DNA of 9,345 nucleotides. Origin: an uncultured Selenomonadaceae bacterium. Its GTDB lineage: Bacteria > Bacillota > Negativicutes > Selenomonadales > Selenomonadaceae. How positions within the stretch are numbered: position 1 is the stretch's first letter; every line of letters starts with the position of its first letter. Positions 1-5,785 of this stretch are shown one piece after another. The DNA lies in NCBI GenBank assembly GCA_958415865.1, contig CATYZV010000048.1, forward strand, positions 1 through 9,345. The letters are read 5' to 3'. The position numbers and the translations under genes are program-made. The notes beneath the pieces were generated by a model that was given only the letters and a program-made list of their open reading frames with translations, did not search any database and had not been told where the DNA came from.

Positions 1-9
1 CATTTATCC

Positions 10-38
10 TTGCCAGCCTTGTAAAAAATCGGTAAAAT
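10..38 (+). promoter_or_regulatory. sigma-A-type promoter of xpt
   Basis: A TTGCCA -35 element (10-15) and a TAAAAT -10 element (33-38) each match the sigma-70/A consensus at five of six bases and are separated by exactly 17 bases. Transcription would start near 45, leaving a 5' leader of about 65 nt before xpt. I do not see the conserved core of a purine riboswitch in that leader. The promoter call is inferred from consensus and position only. Confidence 0.6.
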
Positions 39-110
39 AGTATTTAACATATTTTCGGATTGATCTCGGCTTATACATTAAGCTGCAATAACTAGGAGGA
101 GAGCATTTAA

Positions 111-698
111 ATGCAATTACTGGAAGAAAGAATACAAAGAGACGGCATAGTCAGAGAAGGGAATATCTTAAAGGTGGACAGTTTCTTAAATCATCAGATG
201 GATATTCATTTATTCCAGGAAATTGGCAAGGAATTCAAGCGTCTGTTCAGCGGTGAAAAGGTTACGAAAATCCTGACGATAGAGGCATCGGGCATCGGCA
301 TTGCCTGCATCGTGGCGGAGTATTTTGATGTGCCGGTGGTGTTTGCCAAAAAGAGCAAGTCTGCCAATATCGACGGCGGTGTCTACACGAGCAAGGTGGC
401 TTCGTTCACGCATCACAAGGTCTATGATGTCATCGTCTCGAAGCATTTTCTCAACGAGGATGACCGCGTGCTGCTCATCGACGATTTTCTCGCTAACGGC
501 AATGCGCTGCAAGGGCTGATCGAATTGGTAAGTCAGGCGGGGGCGACGCTCGTCGGTGCGGGCATCGTTATCGAGAAGGGTTTTCAGTCGGGCGGTGCGC
601 TCCTCCGCGCGCAGGGCATTCATTTGGAATCGCTGGCGATTGTGGACGATATGGATGATGTAACGGGCAAGATAACGTTCCGCCGTCAGGATAATTGA
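111..698 (+). CDS. xpt: Xanthine phosphoribosyltransferase
   Basis: This 195-residue enzyme should convert xanthine plus PRPP to XMP in cytoplasmic purine salvage. The call rests on strong resemblance to the Xpt family: the N-terminal [10 protein letters not shown] block (residues 20-29), the TIEASGI segment (57-63), and the type I phosphoribosyltransferase PRPP loop [13 protein letters not shown] (120-132), followed by [11 protein letters not shown] (149-159). The length equals that of the B. subtilis enzyme (about 194 aa). The ATG is preceded by an AGGAGGAGAG Shine-Dalgarno at 94-103 with 7-nt spacing, which fixes the start. It has its own promoter and terminator, so it appears monocistronic; the partner permease gene pbuX, common beside xpt, is not in the window. 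Hypoxanthine/guanine specificity is the only realistic alternative, and the family blocks favour xanthine. Confidence 0.93.
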   Translation: MQLLEERIQRDGIVREGNILKVDSFLNHQMDIHLFQEIGKEFKRLFSGEKVTKILTIEASGIGIACIVAEYFDVPVVFAKKSKSANIDGGVYTSKVASFTHHKVYDVIVSKHFLNEDDRVLLIDDFLANGNALQGLIELVSQAGATLVGAGIVIEKGFQSGGALLRAQGIHLESLAIVDDMDDVTGKITFRRQDN

Positions 699-704
699 TT
701 TTGG

Positions 705-739
705 AAAAGGGAAACTGACTTCGTTCGGTTTCTCTTTTT
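705..739 (+). terminator. Rho-independent terminator of xpt
   Basis: The left arm 709-718 (GGGAAACTGA) pairs with 725-734 (TCGGTTTCTC) around a six-base loop, with one or two G-U pairs. The stem is flanked by AAAA on the left and a T-rich tract (735-744) on the right. It begins about ten bases after the xpt stop codon and separates xpt from the ctsR operon. Confidence 0.85.
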
Positions 740-784
740 ATTTTATCGGCAGATGGTCTGTATTCGGCTCAATGGAAAAAAATA

Positions 785-808
785 CTTGCAAAAGTCAAAA
801 AGTCAAAT
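785..808 (+). promoter_or_regulatory. Putative CtsR operator (tandem AGTCAAA repeats)
   Basis: AGTCAAA occurs at 793-799 and again at 801-807, directly repeated with an 8-nt period, and a degenerate third unit (CTTGCAAA, 785-792) keeps the same register. The CtsR consensus is two RGTCAAA heptamers separated by three bases (10-nt period), so the half-sites match but the spacing does not. Position inside the promoter of ctsR itself supports autoregulation, as is usual for this operon. CtsR binding is inferred. Confidence 0.7.
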
Positions 809-814
809 TATAAT
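786..814 (+). promoter_or_regulatory. Sigma-A promoter of the ctsR-mcsA-mcsB-clpC operon
   Basis: A perfect TATAAT -10 element lies at 809-814 and TTGCAA (four of six matches) at 786-791, with exactly 17 bases between them. The start would be near 821, leaving about 36 nt before the ctsR ATG. The spacer between the two elements is filled by the AGTCAAA repeats described separately, so a bound repressor would occlude RNA polymerase directly. Confidence 0.8.
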
Positions 815-856
815 ATAATATAAGTAATAAAAATAACTAATCAAAAGGTGATTATC

Positions 857-1303
857 ATGAGCAATATTGCAGATCTCATTGAAGAATACATCCTTCGCCG
901 GCTGGCTGCTGAGCACAACCGCAAAGTTGAACTAAAACGCTCAGACATTGCCGATGAAATATCATGTGCGCCGTCGCAGATCAGCTACGTGCTGAGCACG
1001 CGGTTCACGCAGGAAAAGGGCTTCGTCGTGGAATCGCGCCGCGGTCTCGGCGGCTTTATCCGCATTGGCAGGGTGCCTTTGCAGGATTTCATCTACCGCG
1101 ATATGATCGACAAGATCACGGAGGACACGACGATAGAGCAGGTCAAGGACATGATGCACTACCTGTTCAAGCGTCAGATAATTCAAAAGCGTGAAGCTGC
1201 GCTGATACTGCAGACGCTGCCGATCGCCTTCGCTAAATTGGATGATACGGAGCGTACTGCTTTCTTAAAATCTCTCATAATGACCCTGGCGAATTTTTCC
1301 TAA
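857..1303 (+). CDS. ctsR: CtsR, transcriptional repressor of class III stress genes
   Basis: This 148-residue winged-helix repressor should shut down the clp operon until heat or McsB activity inactivates it. The N-terminal domain shows ADLIEEYI (5-12), LKRSDIADEISCAPSQISYVL (27-47; recognition helix region), STRFTQEKGFVVESRRG (48-63) and the wing loop RGLGGFIRI (62-70). R62 aligns with the arginine phosphorylated by McsB in the Geobacillus protein. One loop glycine, position 64, is leucine. Residues 81-148 match the C-terminal dimerisation domain. I chose ATG 857 rather than the in-frame GTG at 848, because that GTG lies inside the AAAGGTG Shine-Dalgarno (844-850). The family is about 150 aa, so the protein looks complete, although the +1 frame continues as a basic tail (see findings). 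Confidence 0.93.
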   Translation: MSNIADLIEEYILRRLAAEHNRKVELKRSDIADEISCAPSQISYVLSTRFTQEKGFVVESRRGLGGFIRIGRVPLQDFIYRDMIDKITEDTTIEQVKDMMHYLFKRQIIQKREAALILQTLPIAFAKLDDTERTAFLKSLIMTLANFS

Positions 1304-1379
1304 GGCTGCCAAGAGCAGCAGGCGAAAGAAGCCGCAGAGAGCAAAAAAGGCAAAGAATTTTGCCAAATATAAAAAATAG
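1299..1379 (+). other. Open +1-frame basic tail behind ctsR
   Basis: If one base is skipped at the T5 run just before the ctsR stop (1294-1298), the reading frame continues for 26 codons to a TAG at 1377-1379. It would encode a Lys/Arg/Ala-rich tail that begins PKAAKSSRRKK and ends NFAKYKK. No start codon or Shine-Dalgarno belongs to this frame, so it would be read only by frameshifting or if the T run is miscalled. The TAG leaves 23 nt before mcsA, a typical gap for this operon. CtsR is already full length without it, so this may be chance or a decayed extension. Confidence 0.3.
1349..1364. repeat. Perfect 6-bp hairpin in the ctsR-mcsA gap
   Basis: GGCAAA (1349-1354) and TTTGCC (1359-1364) form a perfect stem with a GAAT loop. 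There is no T tract on the + side. Six A residues immediately 5' (1343-1348) would form a T tract on the minus strand, so it looks like a terminator only in the direction opposite to the operon. A small GCTGC/GCAGC hairpin (1305-1309 / 1315-1319) lies just upstream. Function unknown. Confidence 0.4.
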
Positions 1380-1402
1380 ATTAGAAATCGAGGTGCAGGT
1401 TT

Positions 1403-1963
1403 ATGCTATGCGATAATTGTCATAAAAATGAAGCCGTCGTTTACGTTACGGAAGTTACGCCGGAAGGGCAGGTGGAACACCATCTCTGTGAGCAGTGCGC
1501 CGCCCGCATCGGCTTGCTGAATGAAAAAAATAATGTGTTTTCTATAAATGATTTTCTATCGGGCATCTTCAATCACAATTCCCCTGCTGATTCCGGAAGT
1601 GCCGCCGAGCAGGTCAGCCTCAAGAATCAGCTCGTCTGCCCCAGCTGCCATATGAGCTACGCTGATTTTACGCGCACGGGCAAGATAGGATGCAGCGTCT
1701 GCTACAAGACGTTCGGTTCGCGGCTGGAACCGCTGCTGCGCCGCATTCACGGCTCCACGAGCCACATCGGCAAGATACCGCGCCGCGCAGGCGGCACCTT
1801 GGGCATGAAGAAGGAAATAGCTTCTTTGCGCCGCCAGATAGCAAAGCATATCGAGGCGGAAGAATACGAACAGGCAGCAGTGCTGCGCGACCGCATAAAA
1901 TTGCTGGAAAATGAATTGAATTCCAATCAGAACGCTAAGAAAGGAGCCGGTGCAGATGACTAA
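1403..1963 (+). CDS. mcsA: McsA, zinc-binding activator of the McsB arginine kinase
   Basis: McsA binds and activates McsB and helps inactivate CtsR. All eight family cysteines are present as four CxxC pairs: C3/C6, C29/C32, C79/C82 and C97/C100, which should form two zinc sites. A HIGKIPRR block (121-128) follows, then a C-terminal UVR motif (about 137-171, including EAEEYEQAAVLRDRIKLLE), the same module found in the ClpC middle domain. At 186 aa it has the usual family length. The ATG is preceded by GAGGTG at 1390-1395 with 7-nt spacing. Its last 8 nt overlap the start of mcsB, suggesting translational coupling of the two kinase subunits. Confidence 0.93.
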   Translation: MLCDNCHKNEAVVYVTEVTPEGQVEHHLCEQCAARIGLLNEKNNVFSINDFLSGIFNHNSPADSGSAAEQVSLKNQLVCPSCHMSYADFTRTGKIGCSVCYKTFGSRLEPLLRRIHGSTSHIGKIPRRAGGTLGMKKEIASLRRQIAKHIEAEEYEQAAVLRDRIKLLENELNSNQNAKKGAGADD

Positions 1964-3038
1964 TTCACCTCTGTTTACAGATCCGCACATCTCGTGGCTC
2001 AACAACAAGGGCAAGGACAGCGATATAGTGCTCGCCAGCCGCATACGCCTAGCGCGCAATTTGAAGGAAATTCCGTTCCCCAACCGCGCGACGCTGACGG
2101 ATTTAGCTCAGGTCAAAGAGCTTATAACGCAGCTTGTCCCCGCATTGGAAGCGGCGGCAGGCGTTCATTTTGAATGTATTGAAATAGATAAATTGAGCCG
2201 TTTGGAACAGAATGTGCTGATAGAGCGGGCACTCATCAGCGAAAAGCTAGCCGACAACCCTGAAAACCGCCTGCTGCTCGTCAGCGATGACCAGAGCATT
2301 TCCATAATGGTCAATGAAGACGATCACATCCGCATCCAGTGCATGGCGGCAGGGCTGGACTTAAAGCCTCTCTTGCAGCGTGCTTTTGCACTTGACGATG
2401 CCATCGAAGCGTATCTGAACATCGCCTTTGATGAAAAAATGGGCTACCTGACCTCGTGCCCGACGAATCTCGGCACGGGGCTTAGGGCCTCCATAATGCT
2501 GCATCTGCCCGCGCTCGTGATGACGCAGCAGATATCGAAGATAGTCAACATTTCGCCGCAGCTCGGGCTTGCTATCCGCGGCCTGTTCGGCGAAGAAAAT
2601 CTCGGCAGCCTGTTCCAGATATCGAATCAGCTGACCTTGGGCTTTAAAGAAGAAGAACTGATCGAAAACCTCCAGACGACCGTACAGGAGATAATTACGC
2701 ACGAACGCGAAGCGCGCAAGGCACTGCTGACGTATTCGCGCGATAAATTGGAAAACAGGGTATGGCGTTCTTTCGGCATATTGAAGTACGCCCGCTCCGT
2801 CTCCGAAGACGAAATGCTGAATCTCGTGAGCAAAGTGCGCCTCGGTGCGGATCTGGGACTCATCGACGAAACGAAGCCGGAAATTCTGAACCTGCTGCTG
2901 ATAACGGGTCAGCAGTGCTACCTTCAGAATCTGCGCCAGAATGAAAATATGTCGCCGCGGGAAATCGACAAGCAGCGCGCTTTCGTAATTCGGCGCATAT
3001 TCAAGGAATTGGCGCAGGAGGATTCCGGCGAAGCATAA
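1956..3038 (+). CDS. mcsB: McsB, protein-arginine kinase
   Basis: McsB uses ATP to phosphorylate arginines on CtsR and on damaged proteins, marking them for ClpC-ClpP. Phosphagen-kinase motifs are in order: SRIRLARN (28-35), NEDDHIRIQ (120-128), GYLTSCPTNLGTGLRAS (163-179) with the reactive C168, and RGLFGE (208-213) with the catalytic-loop glutamate. Length (360 aa) is near the B. subtilis value (363). Two departures are visible: the loop after GE is two residues shorter than GEGSEAxGN of B. subtilis, and the C-terminal RDxxRA phosphoarginine-binding motif reads IDKQRA (337-342). I chose ATG 1956 because AAAGGAG (1940-1946) lies 9 nt upstream; the in-frame GTG at 1950 would be only 3 nt from it. 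The gene starts inside the end of mcsA. Confidence 0.93.
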   Translation: MTNSPLFTDPHISWLNNKGKDSDIVLASRIRLARNLKEIPFPNRATLTDLAQVKELITQLVPALEAAAGVHFECIEIDKLSRLEQNVLIERALISEKLADNPENRLLLVSDDQSISIMVNEDDHIRIQCMAAGLDLKPLLQRAFALDDAIEAYLNIAFDEKMGYLTSCPTNLGTGLRASIMLHLPALVMTQQISKIVNISPQLGLAIRGLFGEENLGSLFQISNQLTLGFKEEELIENLQTTVQEIITHEREARKALLTYSRDKLENRVWRSFGILKYARSVSEDEMLNLVSKVRLGADLGLIDETKPEILNLLLITGQQCYLQNLRQNENMSPREIDKQRAFVIRRIFKELAQEDSGEA

Positions 3039-3075
3039 AATTATTTGAATTTGACATTTAGGAAGGAATATATAC

Positions 3076-5610
3076 ATGCAGGGACATTTTACTGACAGTG
3101 CAATCAAAGTACTGAAACTGGCTCAGTATGAGGCAAAGCACTTAAAACACCACCATGTGGGCACTGAACACATACTGCTGGGCCTGCTGCGCGAAGGCAG
3201 CAATATCGCTTCCGACGCATTGCAGTCGCTCGGCATCAACCTCTACACGGTGCGCCAGCGCGTGCATGACGTAGTAGAAACGGAGGATTTCGGCGACTAC
3301 TACAGCGGCGAAATGGGCTATACGCCGGAGGCAAAGGCAGTTATGGAACTGTCTGTCCAGGAAGCCAAGAACCTCGGCCACAGCTACATCGGAGCAGAAC
3401 ATATACTGCTCGGCATTTTGAACGACACCGACGGGCTTGCCGCTGAAATACTCGTATCGCTCGGCGCAGACCTCGACATAATCCGTTCCTCCGTGCTCGA
3501 TATGCTCGAAGACGCATCGCAGAACAACAGCGAAGATAGCGAGGGCAAAGGCGATAATGATACGGAAGTGCCCATCAACATTAAGTCCGACAAACAGCAG
3601 ACGAAGACACCGACGCTCGACAAGTACGGGCGCGACCTCAACGAGATGGCAAAGAACAACAAAATCGATCCCGTCATCGGCAGAAACCGCGAAATTGAGC
3701 GCGTGATCCAGATACTCAGCCGCCGCACGAAGAACAACCCCGTATTGATAGGCGAACCGGGCGTAGGCAAGACGGCCGTAGCCGAAGGGCTGGCACAGCG
3801 TCTGACGCACGGGCTTGCGCCCAGAGTATTGGCGCACAAGCGCGTCGTATCGCTCAGCATGGCTTCCCTCGTAGCCGGTGCAAAGTACCGCGGTGAATTT
3901 GAAGAACGCTTGAAGCGCATAATCGAAGAAATCACCAAAGCGCAGAACATAATCCTGTTCATCGATGAAATGCACACACTCGTCGGCGCAGGTGCGGCTG
4001 AAGGCTCCATCGACGCGGCAAACATCCTAAAGCCGGCACTCTCGCGCGGCGAAATTCAGGTCATCGGCGCGACCACGCTCAAAGAGTACAAGAAGTACAT
4101 CGAAAAAGACACCGCGCTCGAACGCCGCTTCCAGACCATAATGATACACGAACCGAGCGTAGACGATGCTATCGCCATCTTGAAGGGCATCCGCGACAAG
4201 TACGAAAGCTTCCACTGCGCCAAGATAACGGACGATGCCATCGAAGCAGCCGTCAAGATATCGCAGCGTTATATAACAGACCGCTTTTTGCCCGACAAGG
4301 CTATCGACCTAATGGATGAAGCAGCCGCAAAAGTCCGCCTTAATTCCGTAACCAGTCCCATCAGCATCACGGAATTGGAACAGGAATTATCCAAGCTCAA
4401 AAAGCGCAAGGAAGATGCTGTTACGGCGCAGGACTACGAACTCGCCGCACATATCCGCGACGATGAAACGCATCTAAAGCAGCGTCTGGAAGAAGGCAGG
4501 GCAAAATGGGAAGCGCAGAACAATTCCCAAGTAGAAGTAACGGATGACGATATCGCTGACGTTGCCGCGCTCTGGACGGGCATCCCCGTCAAGAAGCTCG
4601 CAGCGAAGGAATCGGAACGCCTGCTGCACATGGAAGACATAATGCACCGCCGCGTCGTAGGACAGAACGAAGGCGTATCGGCAGTTGCCAAGGCAATCCG
4701 CCGTGCCCGCGCAGGGCTGAAAGACCCCAAACGCCCCATCGGCTCCTTCCTGTTCCTCGGCCCGACAGGCGTAGGCAAGACAGAATTGGCGCGCTCGCTG
4801 GCTGAAGCTATCTTCGGCGACGAATCGGCAATGATACGCTTTGATATGTCCGAATACATGGAAAAGCACACTGTATCGCGCATGGTCGGCGCGCCTCCCG
4901 GCTACGTCGGCTACGATGAAGGCGGCCAGCTGACCGATGCTATCCGCCGCAAGCCGTACGCCGTCATCCTGCTCGACGAAATCGAAAAAGCTCATCCTGA
5001 TGTGTTCAACATTCTCTTGCAGGTGCTCGAAGACGGCAGGCTGACCGACAGCCAAGGCAGGACGGTCGATTTCAAGAACACCGTCATAATAATGACTTCC
5101 AATGCCGGAGCCTTCAAGATGCAGCCGCAGAAAGTCAGCACGATGGGCTTTGCCATGGGCAGCGGCAGCGAAGAAGCTGTCAAGAAAGATGCCAAAAAGC
5201 AGGTCATGGAAGAAGTCAAGAAGCAGTTCAAGCCGGAATTCTTGAACCGTATTGACGAGATAATCATCTTCGATCCGCTCACGAATAAAGAATTGATACA
5301 GATAGTTTCGCTTCTCTTAAAAGACGTGGACGAACGCCTCAGCGAAATGGGCATAAAGCTCACGCTCGGCGACGATGTAAAGCAGTACCTGCTGAAAAAC
5401 GGCACGGATACCGCCTATGGCGCAAGACCTTTAAAACGCGCCGTGCAGCGTTATCTGGAAGATCCGCTCGCTGAAGAAATCCTGCGCAAGTCGATCCATG
5501 CCGGCCAGACCATCAAAGTTGCCTGCATTGATGACAAGCTCGATTTCACCGTCGAACCTGCCGAACCCGAACCCGTAGCGGCAAACAGCGGAGAAAACGA
5601 TCATGCCTGA
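3076..5610 (+). CDS. clpC: ClpC, AAA+ unfoldase of the ClpCP protease
   Basis: ClpC is a hexameric HSP100 ATPase that unfolds substrates, including arginine-phosphorylated proteins, and threads them into ClpP. Two Clp_N repeats fill residues 1-145; each carries the GTEH/GAEH acidic residue (E31, E108) that in B. subtilis contacts phosphoarginine. AAA-1 has Walker A GEPGVGKT (226-233), Walker B ILFIDE (292-297) and LERRF (348-352). A coiled-coil/UVR middle domain covers about 430-480. AAA-2 has Walker A GPTGVGKT (562-569) and Walker B VILLDE (630-635). MGF at 690-692 sits where the ClpP-docking loop (xGF) is expected. At 844 aa it is slightly longer than B. subtilis ClpC (810); the extra length is in a charged linker (about 146-180) and an acidic tail. 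The start has AGGAAGGA at 3060-3067. No separate promoter with proper spacing is seen. Confidence 0.97.
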   Translation: MQGHFTDSAIKVLKLAQYEAKHLKHHHVGTEHILLGLLREGSNIASDALQSLGINLYTVRQRVHDVVETEDFGDYYSGEMGYTPEAKAVMELSVQEAKNLGHSYIGAEHILLGILNDTDGLAAEILVSLGADLDIIRSSVLDMLEDASQNNSEDSEGKGDNDTEVPINIKSDKQQTKTPTLDKYGRDLNEMAKNNKIDPVIGRNREIERVIQILSRRTKNNPVLIGEPGVGKTAVAEGLAQRLTHGLAPRVLAHKRVVSLSMASLVAGAKYRGEFEERLKRIIEEITKAQNIILFIDEMHTLVGAGAAEGSIDAANILKPALSRGEIQVIGATTLKEYKKYIEKDTALERRFQTIMIHEPSVDDAIAILKGIRDKYESFHCAKITDDAIEAAVKISQRYITDRFLPDKAIDLMDEAAAKVRLNSVTSPISITELEQELSKLKKRKEDAVTAQDYELAAHIRDDETHLKQRLEEGRAKWEAQNNSQVEVTDDDIADVAALWTGIPVKKLAAKESERLLHMEDIMHRRVVGQNEGVSAVAKAIRRARAGLKDPKRPIGSFLFLGPTGVGKTELARSLAEAIFGDESAMIRFDMSEYMEKHTVSRMVGAPPGYVGYDEGGQLTDAIRRKPYAVILLDEIEKAHPDVFNILLQVLEDGRLTDSQGRTVDFKNTVIIMTSNAGAFKMQPQKVSTMGFAMGSGSEEAVKKDAKKQVMEEVKKQFKPEFLNRIDEIIIFDPLTNKELIQIVSLLLKDVDERLSEMGIKLTLGDDVKQYLLKNGTDTAYGARPLKRAVQRYLEDPLAEEILRKSIHAGQTIKVACIDDKLDFTVEPAEPEPVAANSGENDHA

Positions 5611-5743
5611 GAAAAAGATCAGGCAGAACAACACTCTGGCACCGAAATCGCTCCGTGCCAGAGTGAAGAACTTCATCTTGAATTTCGCCATAGCCATAAT
5701 CTGGCTCGTGAAATCCATCGCAAAATACATCAGGAGGAAATGA
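5603..5743 (+). CDS. Small basic single-TM protein, hypothetical
   Basis: A 46-codon ORF starts at an ATG inside the last codons of clpC (8-nt overlap) and ends with TGA at 5741-5743. It has a possible Shine-Dalgarno, GGAG at 5590-5593, 9 nt upstream. The product has about 12 Lys/Arg and one Glu: a basic N-terminal third ([10 protein letters not shown]...), one hydrophobic segment FILNFAIAIIWLV (residues 24-36) and a basic end KSIAKYIRRK. That layout resembles a small membrane-anchored peptide. The overlap copies the mcsA/mcsB arrangement, so it would be translationally coupled to clpC. I do not recognise the family. A perfect inverted repeat lies within it, so the stretch could instead be a structured 3' untranslated region of clpC. 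Conservation is unknown. Confidence 0.5.
   Translation: MPEKKIRQNNTLAPKSLRARVKNFILNFAIAIIWLVKSIAKYIRRK
5632..5665. repeat. 11-bp perfect inverted repeat after clpC
   Basis: CACTCTGGCAC (5632-5642) and GTGCCAGAGTG (5655-5665) are exact reverse complements around a 12-base loop. It begins 21 bases after the clpC stop, where a terminator would be expected, but no T tract follows (AAGAACTTCATC). It could protect the 3' end of the clpC message or be a decayed terminator. It lies inside codons 10-21 of the small ORF. Confidence 0.7.
5732..5737 (+). promoter_or_regulatory. Strong Shine-Dalgarno separated from radA by a hairpin
   Basis: AGGAGG at 5732-5737 is the only good ribosome-binding sequence upstream of radA, whose ATG is 48 nt further on. 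The intervening 13-bp hairpin (5741-5774), if folded, would bring the site to an effective 14 nt from the radA ATG. If unfolded, the site sits 5 nt from ATG 5743, which opens a frame that ends inside radA (5955) and is out of frame with it. Confidence 0.5.
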
Positions 5744-5774
5744 TGGGCAGCCGTCTATATGCGGCTGCCCATCA
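5741..5774. repeat. 13-bp perfect hairpin between the clpC region and radA
   Basis: TGATGGGCAGCCG (5741-5753) pairs perfectly with CGGCTGCCCATCA (5762-5774) around the loop TCTATATG. No T tract follows, so it is not a standard intrinsic terminator. The left arm begins at the stop codon of the small ORF and ends 11 nt before the radA start codon. It may stabilise the upstream message, pause polymerase or loop out to position the ribosome on radA. Confidence 0.8.
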
Positions 5775-5785
5775 ATCACTAATAA

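Noticed and set aside
50..62. PurBox-like sequence (around TTTTCGGATT) in the xpt leader
   Set aside because: About ten of thirteen consensus positions match, but the key G is missing and no second inverted box is present.
848..856. GTG 848 as the ctsR start
   Set aside because: It falls inside the AAAGGTG ribosome-binding site; ATG 857 has proper spacing and gives the usual CtsR N-terminus.
3045..3057. TTTGAATTTGAC as a second, inverted CtsR site before clpC
   Set aside because: Only one unit matches the half-site and the spacing is wrong; AT-rich sequence makes this likely by chance.
3051..3075. Perfect TTGACA just before clpC as a promoter
   Set aside because: No -10 element lies at 16-18 bases, and the closest AT-rich hexamer gives a 12-base spacer. 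A transcript starting there would also miss the clpC Shine-Dalgarno.
2361..3107. Long minus-strand ORFs opposite mcsB, clpC, radA and ispD (up to 277 codons)
   Set aside because: They are antisense shadows produced by codon bias: no recognised domains, no ribosome-binding sites, and strong, complete genes on the + strand.
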